Shown here: one piece after another, positions 15,913-25,342 of the stretch
How the letters are laid out: the number at the start of each line of letters is the position of its first letter
Numbering within the stretch: position 1 is the stretch's first letter
DNA from: Sphingobacterium athyrii
Lineage (GTDB): Bacteria; Bacteroidota; Bacteroidia; Sphingobacteriales; Sphingobacteriaceae
Direction of reading: 5' to 3'
NCBI RefSeq assembly: GCF_003071065.1
Contig: NZ_QCXX01000003.1
Span: 388,687-452,686 of the forward strand
DNA: 64,000 nucleotides
Notes under the pieces: model-generated
What the model saw: the letters and a program-made list of their open reading frames with translations, nothing else
Databases searched by the model: none
Told to the model about the DNA's origin: nothing
Translations under genes and position numbers: made by a program

Positions 15913-18900
15913 ATGAACAATTTTATAAGGACTGGGAAAAGTATTGCCTGTTCAAAACAGGCAGCCCAGTATGTAAATTTAGTAAATTCACAACCTACGT
16001 GTATTGAAGGTAAAGCATATAGCTTAAGAGAACTACTAATCCTAAGGACTCTTTTAGTAATTGCTACTGTATTTCATATGTTTAGTTTATCTGCTCAGAC
16101 GCCCCGCAAGGACAGCGGGGCTAATGGGCCTTTAACAGTATCTGGTACGGTAGTATCAATAATAGATGGTAGACCGATACAGGGTGTATCGATCCGTATA
16201 GAAGATGAAAAGGGGAGAGTATCCACCAAAAGTGAGGGCTCTTTCTCAGTGCCAGTGCTATTATCTACAGGGACTATCAAATTTAGCCATGTTGGCTTCA
16301 AGCCCTTACAGCTACCTTATTCTGTTGGGGTATCGTTAACAGTAAAGTTGATACCATTGGAGAATCAATTGGATGAGGTGGAGGTGGTCTCTACAGGATA
16401 CCAAAAGATACCAAAGGAGCGGGCAACGGGAAGCTTCGAGTTTGTGGACAACAAACTGCTCAATCGTAAGGTGTCGACAGACTTTGTAAGTAGGCTGGAG
16501 GATGTGGTGCCAAGTATATCGAGTGGAAAAATGTTTTCCGACAATCGTGGGGCGCTTATGAATATCAATGTACGTGGAGTAAGCACGCTCGGTAAAAATA
16601 TCTGGCCGTTAATTGTGGTGGATGGTATTCCATACGAAGGTAAGCTTGCAGAATATGGTCTTGGTAATTTTAATAATATTAACCCCAATGATATAGAGAG
16701 TATTTCAGTGCTAAAAGATGCTGCGTCGGCCTCGATCTGGGGAGCACAGTCTGGAAATGGGGTTATCGTAATTACGACAAAGAGGGGGAAATTTAATGAA
16801 AATACACAGGTTTCCTTCAATACCAACTTTACACTGATAGACAAACCCGATCTTTATTATTATAAATTGATGAATACATCAGATTATATCGATGCACAAA
16901 AGTTTTTGTTCGATAAAGGCAAGTATAAATCTGTTTTTACCAAATATAACGCAAATCCTGAACCTATTTTGTGGGTATTCAAAGATCATCAGGCTGGTAA
17001 AATAACACAAGCTGATCTAGATTCTGAGTTGAATAAATTGCGAACCATAGATAGCAGAGATGATTTCTTGAAATATATTTACCAGAAGGGCTTTAATCAG
17101 CAATACAATGTTCAGCTACGTAGTGGTGGTGAAAAGGTGAATACACTATTTTCCGCTGGTTATGATAACAATAGGGGTAATGTGACCCGAAATTCTTATG
17201 AACGCTTGGTGCTGAAATCTACATCACAGATTAAACCTACCAAGAATTTACTTTTGGATCTGGGAATTACATATACGGATGCCCGAAATAAAAAACCTGT
17301 TGACCCCGTCGAATTTCAATATATGGGCTCCGGGCTGACCAATTACCGTTACATGAGATTGGTTGATGAAAATGGAGATCCTAAGAGCTTAAATTTCAGT
17401 GGAAAGAATATAAATTTTATTGACACCGTGGCCAGTGGGCGCTTGCTCGATTGGTTTTATACCCCATTAAAAGAGCTGGATGCGTCGAGGGAGACGCAAA
17501 AAGTACAGGAAATAGTCGCTAATCTCTCAGCTGCATACAGTTTTAATTTTGGACTGTCTTTAAAAGGGCTGTATTCTTTTCAAAGGACCAACAATCCGAT
17601 TGAGCTATGGCGTGGACTGGGATCCTATACCATGCGGAACGAGCTTAATTATTATGCAAGCTGGAATCCAGCTAAAGTGACCTGGGCATTGCCTGTTGGC
17701 GATTTTATGTTGAATACGATCAACGAAAGCAAAGCGCATCAAGGAAGGCTAAATGCCGAATATGGGAAGAGGTGGCAGGACAAACATGAACTAAATGTAT
17801 TGGTCGGCTATGATATAAGGCAATTGAGGAATCAAATGCAGGTGTCACAGTATTATGGTTATAATCCCGAAACAGGTAGTTTTCAATCTGTACAATATGG
17901 TAAATCTGTTCCCGTCATGAACGGTAAGATGGGGACAAACAACCTGATCGATCGGAATAGATATGAAGCAACAGTGAACCGTTACGTATCCTATTATGCC
18001 AATGCTTCCTATAGCTACATGGATCGATATGTGTTGAGTGGAAGCTATAGAAAGGATGCTTCCAACCTTTTTGGGGTGAAGTCCAATGATCGTGGTCAAC
18101 CGTTTTGGTCAGCCGGTACCGCATGGATATTGAGTAATGAACAGTTTTTACAGTCATTACCATTTCAGTTTTTAAAACTGAGGGCTACCTATGGTTACAA
18201 TGGCAATGTCAATAATACGGTCTCTGCTTATGCTGTATTGAATATCTCAAGTGATCCACATTATATAACCGGACAAAATTACGCGATGATGAATAAACCG
18301 CCCAATCCATCTTTGAAATGGGAGAGAGTAAGCAATTTGAATTTTGGTCTGGATTTTAATTTGAAAGGCAACAGATTAAATGGAAGTATAGAATACTACC
18401 ATAAAAATAGCCAAGACCTGATCTCAAATGCACCTGTTGATCCAACTTCTGGTTTTACAACGCTAAGTGTCAACTATGCAAACCTGAAGGGGAGAGGTTG
18501 GGATATTTCCTTGCACACCATTCCGCTAAAGTCTACAAATTGGCAATGGGACAATAACCTTGTGTTTTCCTATAATAGGACCAAAGTTACAAAAGCCTAC
18601 GCTGATCCCTCAGATCTGTCTTTTCTATATATTGGATGGCCGGGGGGGCAGGCGAGCACACCTTTTGAAGGAATGGATCTTTATAGTCTGTTGACGTATA
18701 AATGGGCCGGCCTTGATCCAATAGATGGCTCTCCACAAGCGTACTTGAATGGTGAGATTTCAAAAGACTACATTGGCATCACCTCTCAAAGTGTAGACGC
18801 GTTGGAAAATATGGGATCTGTCAAACCATTGTATTTCGGTAGCTTTCGAAATTCTTTTCGCTGGAAGGATCTGGAGATGTCCTTTAATATAAGTTATAGT

Positions 18901-19299
18901 CTGGGGCATGTTTTCTTAAGGGAATCTTTTAATAATGCTGATTTTATTAATAGTTACTTAGGTCATCAAGACTATGCTAAAAGATGGCAAAAGCCGGGAG
19001 ATGAATTGTGGACCGATGTCCCTGCGTTTGTATATCCTGCAAATAGCTCTTCAAGTAATGTATATAGACATTCTTCGGTACTGGTATCCAATGCTGGGCA
19101 GATTAAACTTCGCGATATCCAGCTAAGTTTAAATCTGGATATCTTAAAGCGATATGGTTTGAAAAATAGTAGGATATACGCTTATGCGCAGAACATTTGC
19201 AGCATATGGCGCGCGAATAAATTTGGAGTTGATCCAGAATACGGGGCGTCATTACCCGATCCGCGTACTTATTCGATCGGATTAAACTTTAATCTATAA
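15913..19299 (+). CDS. SusC-like TonB-dependent outer-membrane transporter
   Basis: This is a 1,128-residue protein. Residues about 40-61 are the hydrophobic signal (LILRTLLVIATVFHMFSLSAQ); the 40 residues before it suggest either a long leader or a later true start. A carboxypeptidase-like regulatory domain (about 75-150) follows, then a TonB-box region (DEVEVVSTGYQ), the plug (KDAASASIWGAQSGNGVIVITTKRG) and a long beta-barrel ending in an aromatic strand. With its SusD partner, 7 bases downstream, it imports glycans, peptides or other large ligands. No FecR or sigma gene lies immediately upstream, unlike many such loci. The TlpA-like third gene suggests a peptide or redox-related cargo, but the substrate is not readable from sequence. 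Confidence 0.9.
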   Translation: MNNFIRTGKSIACSKQAAQYVNLVNSQPTCIEGKAYSLRELLILRTLLVIATVFHMFSLSAQTPRKDSGANGPLTVSGTVVSIIDGRPIQGVSIRIEDEKGRVSTKSEGSFSVPVLLSTGTIKFSHVGFKPLQLPYSVGVSLTVKLIPLENQLDEVEVVSTGYQKIPKERATGSFEFVDNKLLNRKVSTDFVSRLEDVVPSISSGKMFSDNRGALMNINVRGVSTLGKNIWPLIVVDGIPYEGKLAEYGLGNFNNINPNDIESISVLKDAASASIWGAQSGNGVIVITTKRGKFNENTQVSFNTNFTLIDKPDLYYYKLMNTSDYIDAQKFLFDKGKYKSVFTKYNANPEPILWVFKDHQAGKITQADLDSELNKLRTIDSRDDFLKYIYQKGFNQQYNVQLRSGGEKVNTLFSAGYDNNRGNVTRNSYERLVLKSTSQIKPTKNLLLDLGITYTDARNKKPVDPVEFQYMGSGLTNYRYMRLVDENGDPKSLNFSGKNINFIDTVASGRLLDWFYTPLKELDASRETQKVQEIVANLSAAYSFNFGLSLKGLYSFQRTNNPIELWRGLGSYTMRNELNYYASWNPAKVTWALPVGDFMLNTINESKAHQGRLNAEYGKRWQDKHELNVLVGYDIRQLRNQMQVSQYYGYNPETGSFQSVQYGKSVPVMNGKMGTNNLIDRNRYEATVNRYVSYYANASYSYMDRYVLSGSYRKDASNLFGVKSNDRGQPFWSAGTAWILSNEQFLQSLPFQFLKLRATYGYNGNVNNTVSAYAVLNISSDPHYITGQNYAMMNKPPNPSLKWERVSNLNFGLDFNLKGNRLNGSIEYYHKNSQDLISNAPVDPTSGFTTLSVNYANLKGRGWDISLHTIPLKSTNWQWDNNLVFSYNRTKVTKAYADPSDLSFLYIGWPGGQASTPFEGMDLYSLLTYKWAGLDPIDGSPQAYLNGEISKDYIGITSQSVDALENMGSVKPLYFGSFRNSFRWKDLEMSFNISYSLGHVFLRESFNNADFINSYLGHQDYAKRWQKPGDELWTDVPAFVYPANSSSSNVYRHSSVLVSNAGQIKLRDIQLSLNLDILKRYGLKNSRIYAYAQNICSIWRANKFGVDPEYGASLPDPRTYSIGLNFNL

Positions 19300-19306
19300 A
19301 ATATTT

Positions 19307-20665
19307 ATGATGAAAAAGAATCTAATAATTTATTCGCTGTTTCTGTTGTTGCAGGCCAGCTGTACCAGCTTTTTGGATGAAAAGCCTGACATAAAATTGG
19401 TCGTTCCCAAAAGTTTAAATGATCTGGAGCTTTTGATGAACGATTATTCAACAATGAATGCAAACTATCCAAATTTTGGAGAACTTAGTTCAGATGATTA
19501 TTATCTCACAAAGGACCTTTGGGAATCTGCCTCTGTATTGGATCAGAGAAATGCCTATATATGGGCCGATCTACCGTATGAGGATGCTAGTCAATGGCGC
19601 GCTGCATACAAAGTGGTAAATAATGCTAATCAAGTCTTAGATGTATTGAAAACGCTTGACCCGATGAATGATAAGGCGCAGTACAGTAGGTTAAAAGGGG
19701 AGGCTCATTTCTTTCGTGCTTTTGCTTTTCAGCAATTGGTAGGTACATTTTGCAATGGCTATAGGGAATCTGGCGCTGCCGCGGAACAGGGCATTCCATT
19801 AAGGCTTAATCCTGAGGTCGATGAAAATGTTTCCCGGTCATCGCTAAAAGATAGTTACAAACAGATCCTAAGTGATTATCAAGTAGCTATTCGTTGTCTT
19901 CCAGTCGAAAATCCTTACATCGGAAAGCCTTCTTTGAAATCTGCTTATGCAGCGATGGGGAGGGCTTACTTGGATATGGGGGATTTTGAAAAGGCTTTTC
20001 TATATGCAGACTCGGCTATTGCACTATATCCTGATCTGATAGATTTTAATACGGTCAATCGTACAGATGAGCTTCCATTCACTCGTTTTAATAAAGAAGT
20101 TTTGTTTCCGGCAGTGAGCAAATCTGTTGGTATCATGAGCGCTAATGTATCTTTTGTAGATTCAGTATTGTGTACATCGTATGCATCAGATGATCTGCGC
20201 AACGTCTTATTTTTGGAGTCCTCTACGATTAAAATTGGGGCTAAGCATTTTAAAGGAAGCTATGATAGCTCCACCGGAAATTTATTTGTGGGGCTAAGTT
20301 CGAGTGAACAGTATTTAATCAAGGCCGAAGCAGCGGTACGTTTAGGTAAGATAAGTAGTGCACTTTCTACCATAAATACTTTGCTTAAAAATAGGTGGAA
20401 GACAGGCACTTTTGTGGACTGGACCGAAACGAATGCGGATCAATTGCTGCCCATGATTCTGGAGGAGAGAAGGAAAGAACTATTGTACCGCGGTCGGCGG
20501 TGGTCGGATCTAAAACGACTCAACCTGGACAATAGGTTCAAAATAACATTAAAGCGCGTATTGGGAAATAATATTTACACACTCGAGCCCAATAGCCCAA
20601 AATATGCTTTTCGATTACCAGAAATTGCTGTAAACCTTGGCGGAATTCCCCAAAATCAAAGATAA
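19307..20665 (+). CDS. SusD/RagB-like lipoprotein, ligand-binding lid
   Basis: This 452-residue protein begins with a lipoprotein signal (LLLQASC, Cys19). It then has the SusD N-terminal pattern SFLDEKPD, TPR-like helices with the motif RLKGEAHFFRAFAFQQL, and the C-terminal LIKAEAAVRLG and ILEERRKELLYRGRRWSDLKRL stretches that define the family. SusD proteins sit on the SusC barrel at the cell surface as a hinged lid. The start is 7 bases after susC and the stop is 2 bases before the next gene, so the three form an operon. It is shorter than many SusD proteins (about 500-550), and lacks no obvious part. Confidence 0.9.
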   Translation: MMKKNLIIYSLFLLLQASCTSFLDEKPDIKLVVPKSLNDLELLMNDYSTMNANYPNFGELSSDDYYLTKDLWESASVLDQRNAYIWADLPYEDASQWRAAYKVVNNANQVLDVLKTLDPMNDKAQYSRLKGEAHFFRAFAFQQLVGTFCNGYRESGAAAEQGIPLRLNPEVDENVSRSSLKDSYKQILSDYQVAIRCLPVENPYIGKPSLKSAYAAMGRAYLDMGDFEKAFLYADSAIALYPDLIDFNTVNRTDELPFTRFNKEVLFPAVSKSVGIMSANVSFVDSVLCTSYASDDLRNVLFLESSTIKIGAKHFKGSYDSSTGNLFVGLSSSEQYLIKAEAAVRLGKISSALSTINTLLKNRWKTGTFVDWTETNADQLLPMILEERRKELLYRGRRWSDLKRLNLDNRFKITLKRVLGNNIYTLEPNSPKYAFRLPEIAVNLGGIPQNQR

Positions 20666-20667
20666 TT

Positions 20668-21912
20668 ATGAAAAATAGAAAATATATTTGTCGAATTTTA
20701 TTATGTGTCCTATACTTCTATAGTCCTTATATGGTCTATGCTCAAAACAATAGTGTGGCTACAAATCCATTACATATTGGAGATCAATTCAATGGATTTG
20801 AAACCGGGGATTTAATGCGCGGTATTGAAAAAAACTTGAACTGGGATGCCGTCAAAAATAAGATAGTCATTTTAGATTTCTTTGATACTTATTGTACTGT
20901 GTGTATTGCCTCTATGCCTAATATGCAAATGCTGCAAAACAAGTTTTCCAAAGATCTTCAAATCTATAATGTTGCATGGCAGGATAGAAAAACACTTACA
21001 AAGTTCTATCATGGTAATGCCTTTTTAAAAGAGAAAAAAGTCTATTTGCCCGTAATTTACAATGATAAGTATCTAAAATCATTGTTTCCTCATGAGTCTG
21101 CACCGCATGTGGTAATTATTTATAAGGGAAAGGTACAGGCCATTACTTTTCACAGGGTAGTGACCGAAGAGAATATCAAACTCCTTTTGCAGAATGGACA
21201 TATTGACTTGCCTATTAAAGATGACTTTGGTACGGTCGATCTGGCAGAGGATAATGCCAAAGCTACTTTAGGGGTTTGGCTTTCCGGATATCAAAATGGC
21301 GTCAAAGTGCAAGCTTTGAAAATCGTAAAAGATAGCTTAAGCAATAATGTAAAGACATCTTTCTATAATCGATCTGTATACAGGTCTTTAATTAATGCAT
21401 GGAACAAAATCCAACGCTCAAATTCCATTTTGCGTAATTCACAGATTATATGGAAAGTAAGGGATTCCAGTATATATGAAAATTTTACTAAATCAGGAGA
21501 AGCTTGGGATGTAAAAAATGCTATAAGCTATGAAAGAGTGGATAACATTCAATATCCAGATTCGGTTATGGGCAGATTGGTGCTTGGCGACCTCCACTCA
21601 TTTTTAGGTATAAAATCATACTGGACTACCAAGAAACAAAAATGCTTATTATTGGTAGATTGTCCACCCGTAAAAATGAACAAAACTATTGAAAATAAGA
21701 TGCAATATGCAGGAACTGATGTTTTTACAAAATTTATGTCAATCAACGAACAAATGCCCTTGATAGCTGATCAAAAGAAGTCAGATAAGATTTTGGAAAT
21801 AGGCAGTTTTAAAGATATTGACGAATTGAATATGCAATTGCGCCAATATGGATGTGTTTTGGTAGAGGGTGAGGCAGATTTTGAGGCTATTGTTATAGAG
21901 GAGTTTAAATAA
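20668..21912 (+). CDS. TlpA-like thioredoxin-fold protein
   Basis: This is a 414-residue protein. A signal peptide (1-25) is followed by a thioredoxin-fold domain: IVILDFFDTYCTVCIASMPNMQ contains the CTVC active-site motif (CxxC), and HVVIIYKGKV gives the later strand before a cis-Pro-like segment. The second half (about 190-414) is unassigned and unlike a standard TlpA C-terminus. It probably acts in the periplasm as a thiol reductant or folding helper. It is translationally coupled to the SusD gene (2-base gap) and followed by a clear hairpin terminator at 21921. SusC-SusD-TlpA triples are common in Sphingobacteriaceae. Confidence 0.8.
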   Translation: MKNRKYICRILLCVLYFYSPYMVYAQNNSVATNPLHIGDQFNGFETGDLMRGIEKNLNWDAVKNKIVILDFFDTYCTVCIASMPNMQMLQNKFSKDLQIYNVAWQDRKTLTKFYHGNAFLKEKKVYLPVIYNDKYLKSLFPHESAPHVVIIYKGKVQAITFHRVVTEENIKLLLQNGHIDLPIKDDFGTVDLAEDNAKATLGVWLSGYQNGVKVQALKIVKDSLSNNVKTSFYNRSVYRSLINAWNKIQRSNSILRNSQIIWKVRDSSIYENFTKSGEAWDVKNAISYERVDNIQYPDSVMGRLVLGDLHSFLGIKSYWTTKKQKCLLLVDCPPVKMNKTIENKMQYAGTDVFTKFMSINEQMPLIADQKKSDKILEIGSFKDIDELNMQLRQYGCVLVEGEADFEAIVIEEFK

Positions 21913-21920
21913 TACGCAAT

Positions 21921-21946
21921 AAGGGTACGGTTTTGGCCGTACCCTT
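21921..21946. terminator. Bidirectional hairpin terminator
   Basis: AAGGGTACGG (21921-21930) and CCGTACCCTT (21937-21946) form a 10-bp stem with a 6-base loop. It lies between the plus-strand TlpA-like gene and the convergent minus-strand 73-codon gene, and could serve both. Confidence 0.8.
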
Positions 21947-21976
21947 CTACAGTTGGCGATTGCCTATGTTCTTCTA

Positions 21977-22198
21977 TTATCTATCCTTCAGCTTGACATT
22001 GTCAGAGGGAGTCTGATCATGCAACGCATCAACCATTTCTGCATATAATGCAGTTGTGATAACTGGTTTATTGTTGCTGTCGGCACTTGCTTGAATGGCA
22101 CAGATCTGTTCTGTACCAGGACAAGAAGGCTGAGCCCCCTGTAATGTATAGCTATTTGGATTAGAAGCTTGTGATCCGGTTAATGAAAACCATGCCAT
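21977..22198 (-). CDS. Small cysteine-containing conserved hypothetical protein
   Basis: This 73-residue protein opens MAWFSLTGSQASNPNSYTL and contains PSCPGTEQICAIQA with two cysteines six residues apart (26 and 33). I recall similar small proteins from Sphingobacteriaceae with the same 'SCPGxxxxCAIxA' core, often next to SusC-type or regulator genes, but know no function. There is no signal peptide. The two cysteines could bind a metal or form a bond; this is inference. It lies convergent to the susC operon. Confidence 0.6.
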   Translation of the reverse strand: MAWFSLTGSQASNPNSYTLQGAQPSCPGTEQICAIQASADSNNKPVITTALYAEMVDALHDQTPSDNVKLKDR

Positions 22199-22236
22199 TT
22201 GACCTCCTTATTCTATATCATAATTTATTTAATTGG

Positions 22237-22542
22237 TCACATCTCACTTTGCAGTTTGATGGCCCCGGCTTTCGCATAGAAAGCTTGATGGTACTGGCGG
22301 GGACTCCTTATTTGCCAGACCAATATCTTCGGCACCCACATTGGGGGGAAGAGTGCAAACTTACGTCTATACCTTGTCAGGGCAGACTCTTTGCGAACTC
22401 TTTTTTCCATCACACACAAATACAGCTTGGTAAAATCCTGTCCCCATTGGGAATTGCCAGCTCCGGAATAGCGGAGTACGAGCACTGCGATATGGATTGA
22501 CCGTACTATTTGTTTTGCGATATATTTAAAGTAACTCACCAT
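22237..22542 (-). CDS. Doubtful small basic protein
   Basis: A 101-codon frame lies just upstream of the 73-codon gene on the same strand. Its product is basic, with an opening MVSYFKYIAKQIVRSIHIAVLVLRY that could form one membrane helix. It has no known motif, and the base composition is ordinary, so it may be a chance frame. If it is not a gene, 22199-22633 holds only the promoter of the 73-codon gene and nothing else that I recognise. Confidence 0.3.
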   Translation of the reverse strand: MVSYFKYIAKQIVRSIHIAVLVLRYSGAGNSQWGQDFTKLYLCVMEKRVRKESALTRYRRKFALFPPMWVPKILVWQIRSPRQYHQAFYAKAGAIKLQSEM

Positions 22543-22633
22543 TTTTTTCTTTTGTAATTGTCTATTACAAAGGAGCGGATACTTTACAGCTTAAAATCGG
22601 GCATGTGGGTAGTATTTTACTTTTTTTGTGATT

Positions 22634-23254
22634 TCATTTTCTATTTCGATAGATAGTCTTGGGATCTATATATAAAAATTGGCTCAGCAATTTATTATTC
22701 AGACTATGCCATAGTGCAGGCATTAGTTCTTTAAGCTTCGCCGACCTGTCACGCGCCTCCTGCGCCATAATAAGTCCCTTTTTATTGAAAAAATCTGATT
22801 TCCGCTGCCGCATGATGCTGACAAAGTGATGCATGCTCGGATATTGATCTTGCAGTTCCTGCAAAACAGTCAGCGGGATACAGGCAATGGTGCTTTTTTT
22901 GAGGAATTGAATATTCAGGTCCTGGCTGTTAAAACTGTACTCATGCTTGGTGCCGGTAAAGTAATTTCCTTCGGTCGCGATCCAGTGGAGATAGGGCTTT
23001 TTGAGTTTCGTCTCATAGGCACCAATCCTGCCATCAAGCACATAGCACCAGTAGGGACGGCTTTCATCCTCCCGACAGTAGATCTGTCCACGCTTCCCCT
23101 GGCGTAGTTTGGTATGCTTGATTAGCTCATCGCGACATGGATCATCCGCATTGAAATAGGTATCTAAATGTTTGGTAAAACGTTTCACGGTTAATATAGT
23201 GTAAATGAAGAGTTCATAAAAAAAAAGAAACGCCATGAGAGAGATATGGCCCAT
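22634..23254 (-). CDS. Crp/Fnr-like cyclic-nucleotide-binding-domain protein
   Basis: This 206-residue protein has a cNMP-binding-type fold: a helical opening (about 22-48), a beta-roll part around GKRGQIYCREDESRPYWCYVLDGRIGAYE, then the long helix and a C-terminal ERDRSAKLKELMPALW-like region. The last residues (KLLSQFLYIDPKTIYRNRK) resemble the recognition end of an HTH (Q-x-I/L-G/D-x-x-x-x-T-x-x-R). The start is uncertain: the first 24 residues are hydrophobic and a GTG or TTG closer to VKRFTKHL is possible. Its role is likely regulation of neighbouring genes. Confidence 0.6.
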   Translation of the reverse strand: MGHISLMAFLFFYELFIYTILTVKRFTKHLDTYFNADDPCRDELIKHTKLRQGKRGQIYCREDESRPYWCYVLDGRIGAYETKLKKPYLHWIATEGNYFTGTKHEYSFNSQDLNIQFLKKSTIACIPLTVLQELQDQYPSMHHFVSIMRQRKSDFFNKKGLIMAQEARDRSAKLKELMPALWHSLNNKLLSQFLYIDPKTIYRNRK

Positions 23255-23283
23255 GGCGTTTTTGTTGAATTATTTTAGTTAAT

Positions 23284-23715
23284 CTATAGAAGCGTGTAGT
23301 AAATCCTGACGATTAAATGCCCTTCTAAGCGGCGACTAAAGATCTCATTCGCTTCAGATTCGACGGGAATTTCCGACGTATCTGACTGGATCTTGTTTGA
23401 CTCATATTCCGTTACCTTGACCGAATCCCGGGGAAAGGTACTGGTGTTTTTTTCATTGGTCTGCTTGTCCAAAGTGATCTCTGTCTGATTATTAATGGCA
23501 AAAGCAATCTGTTGTGCAAGATTGTTTTTGAAGTCGGCTGACAACGATAGTATATACTCCAGTTGTTCTTCAGAAAGTTCAAAGCGGGAATTAAGCCAGC
23601 TGTATAAACAGAGCAGAATTAACTTTTGCTCAGACATCTGGAATTCGATGGTCGAGCTGTACAAGTTCCGGAGCCATCGTTTGACTCCTGGGTCATCAAG
23701 TGTGTATTTGTTCAT
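23284..23715 (-). CDS. Hypothetical protein
   Basis: This 143-residue soluble protein has a helical N-terminal half (PGVKRWLRNLYSSTIEFQMSEQKLIL and ELSEEQLEYILSLS) and a charged, low-complexity middle rich in Thr/Glu/Asn, followed by a short C-terminal strand. I see no known domain. It is 30 bases upstream of the Crp-like gene on the same strand, so the pair may be co-transcribed. Confidence 0.5.
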   Translation of the reverse strand: MNKYTLDDPGVKRWLRNLYSSTIEFQMSEQKLILLCLYSWLNSRFELSEEQLEYILSLSADFKNNLAQQIAFAINNQTEITLDKQTNEKNTSTFPRDSVKVTEYESNKIQSDTSEIPVESEANEIFSRRLEGHLIVRIYYTLL

Positions 23716-23869
23716 TTTTTTATTTTCATTTTTTTAATGCCCCACAGTAGATAGTGGCATGCCTGTACTATAGCTTTGTTAATTGCGGCGCACATGTGTT
23801 AAAAATTAATTTATTTTATAATTCGATCGAAGAACGAAGCTAAGGCCTAATCGTTAAATAGTGAAGAAA

Positions 23870-23971
23870 ATGAAGGCCCAAATCGACGAGATTGAAATCC
23901 TCTTCGGCGAAGCGAATGTAAAACACGTTTTAAAGCCGTTTAGGACAGTTTTGAAAACCATGAAGGATTAA
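23870..23971 (+). CDS. Possible 33-codon small protein upstream of the LytTR gene
   Basis: From ATG at 23870, after a GAAGAAA stretch, a 33-codon frame encodes MKAQIDEIEILFGEANVKHV and a basic end with KPFRTVLKTMKD. It has an amphipathic, protein-like look and ends 29 bases before the LytTR-like gene. It might be a leader peptide or small regulator. Support is composition and placement only. Confidence 0.35.
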   Translation: MKAQIDEIEILFGEANVKHVLKPFRTVLKTMKD

Positions 23972-24000
23972 ATAAAATCTACTATAAAAATGTAAAGGAA

Positions 24001-25098
24001 ATGTTACCTGTATTAATTATATATTTTATTAACTTGTGGATTAATTATTACCAACCTATTATGATGACATTCAAACCTTTCTTTCGGTCGTGGTATGGGA
24101 ACATGTGGATTATATTATTATTTGCAGGTATTTCATCTTGTTTCATCACTTTTTATACGACGTACGAGTCTTTTTTTTGGAGTATAACCATGAAAAAACA
24201 TGGCGTGATATTTCTTTTCAGTTGGGTATTAATGCTACTAGCGATAACGCCTATCGCCTACATTGTATACAAACTGGATACGAGTACTCTCTTGGGGCAA
24301 AACGATAAATTACGTTATCCGATCCAGTTTGTAACCCTTGTACTTCTATTGGGAGCTATTGCGCTCCGGGTAGTGTATAAAATCTATTTAGCGCTATTCG
24401 GTGTGGATTTGCAAAAGCGGGATTATTTTGAACGGGATTTTGTCGTCGTTATGTTCTGCCTGATCATGGTTCAGTTTTATTATGCTTTCCGAAGGGAAAG
24501 AAAAATTAATAACTATAGGAAGAAGCGGGGAAAGGTAATGCAAAAATGGCTCTTGCAGAAAGATGAACAGATAAAAGCGCAGGAAATAAAGAGTAATGAG
24601 CTGCTTATGCATTATGAGCATGAGTTGGACGAACTGAAAAGTCGGAAACAGCGATTGCGTGCAAACCACGATCGTTTAAGTAGCCATGAATCCAGGTTGA
24701 AAGCTTGCCTCAAAGAGGCCACCCAACAGTTTGAGGTAATGATTGGAGCTGTAAGTGAATCTATCAGAATTCCCCAGGTTGCGTATTTCCACCTGAAGGA
24801 GGGGTCTGCCAGATCTAAGCTGGTCGACGTTCGCCTACTGGATGGCCGCGAGGGTACCGTCGATATAGATTCGCTAGCCAAAATTGAAAAAATGTGGCCC
24901 AACCTATTTTTCCGTGCTGGTCGGGGGATGCTGATACAACATATGGCGATCAAAGATCAATATAGAGATGAGAATGATTATATCGTTGAACTATTTGGCG
25001 AATCCAATGAACGGCTAAAGGTATCAGGGGAAACATACGACAGGCTCTTGGAGATAAACCGTGAGTGGATGCAAATATTACCCCGGGATAAGGATTAA
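24001..25098 (+). CDS. Membrane-bound LytTR-type transcription regulator
   Basis: This is a 365-residue protein. Four hydrophobic segments (about 1-20, 35-55, 75-95, 105-125) and a fifth (about 145-160) form a membrane sensor part. A long charged coiled-coil stretch (about 170-235, KAQEIKSNELLMHYEHELDEL and on) follows. The last 115 residues are a LytTR-like DNA-binding domain (IRIPQVAYFHLKEG, RLLDGREGTVD, FFRAGRGMLIQ). No kinase or receiver domain is present, so this is a one-component membrane regulator. An ATG at 24061 is an alternative start. The target is unknown; the adjoining region has several small genes that it could control. Confidence 0.75.
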   Translation: MLPVLIIYFINLWINYYQPIMMTFKPFFRSWYGNMWIILLFAGISSCFITFYTTYESFFWSITMKKHGVIFLFSWVLMLLAITPIAYIVYKLDTSTLLGQNDKLRYPIQFVTLVLLLGAIALRVVYKIYLALFGVDLQKRDYFERDFVVVMFCLIMVQFYYAFRRERKINNYRKKRGKVMQKWLLQKDEQIKAQEIKSNELLMHYEHELDELKSRKQRLRANHDRLSSHESRLKACLKEATQQFEVMIGAVSESIRIPQVAYFHLKEGSARSKLVDVRLLDGREGTVDIDSLAKIEKMWPNLFFRAGRGMLIQHMAIKDQYRDENDYIVELFGESNERLKVSGETYDRLLEINREWMQILPRDKD

Positions 25099-25101
25099 AA
25101 T

Positions 25102-25126
25102 CAGGGGACGGTAGGCCGTCCCCCTG
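25102..25126. terminator. Hairpin terminator after the LytTR gene
   Basis: CAGGGGACGG (25102-25111) pairs with CCGTCCCCCTG (25116-25126), with a 4-base loop and one bulged C. It directly follows the TAA of the LytTR gene and precedes the convergent small HTH gene. Confidence 0.7.
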
Positions 25127-25147
25127 TCTATATAGCTGTTCTGAGAC

Positions 25148-25342
25148 TCAAAGTCTTTCGATGACTTCCGCTAGCGGTAGGTCGTAATAGGCTGCAAACT
25201 CCTGTACGGTGAGGGGCTGATGCCTGGCTTTTCCATAGGCATCTTTTGCCTGTTGATATTTGCGCTGCGCCTGTCTGGGGCTAAGGTCGAGTACGGATGC
25301 GACATCCTTTGCACTGATACACAGTCGGTATTTTTTAGTCAT
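25148..25342 (-). CDS. Small HTH-like protein
   Basis: This 64-residue protein starts at the ATG at 25342 (MTKKYRLCISAKDVASVLDL); a longer frame exists upstream but its 18 extra residues look non-coding. The pattern ISAKDVASVLDLSPRQAQRKYQQAK is typical of a helix-turn-helix, and the tail HQPLTVQEFAAYYDLPLAEV could form a second helix pair. It is probably a small DNA-binding or excisionase-like protein, which is interesting next to the cassette and repeats that begin at 25695. It is oriented away from them. Confidence 0.55.
   Translation of the reverse strand: MTKKYRLCISAKDVASVLDLSPRQAQRKYQQAKDAYGKARHQPLTVQEFAAYYDLPLAEVIERL

Noticed and set aside
16365..16844. 159-codon minus-strand gene
   Set aside because: Antisense to the SusC plug region, with no independent support.
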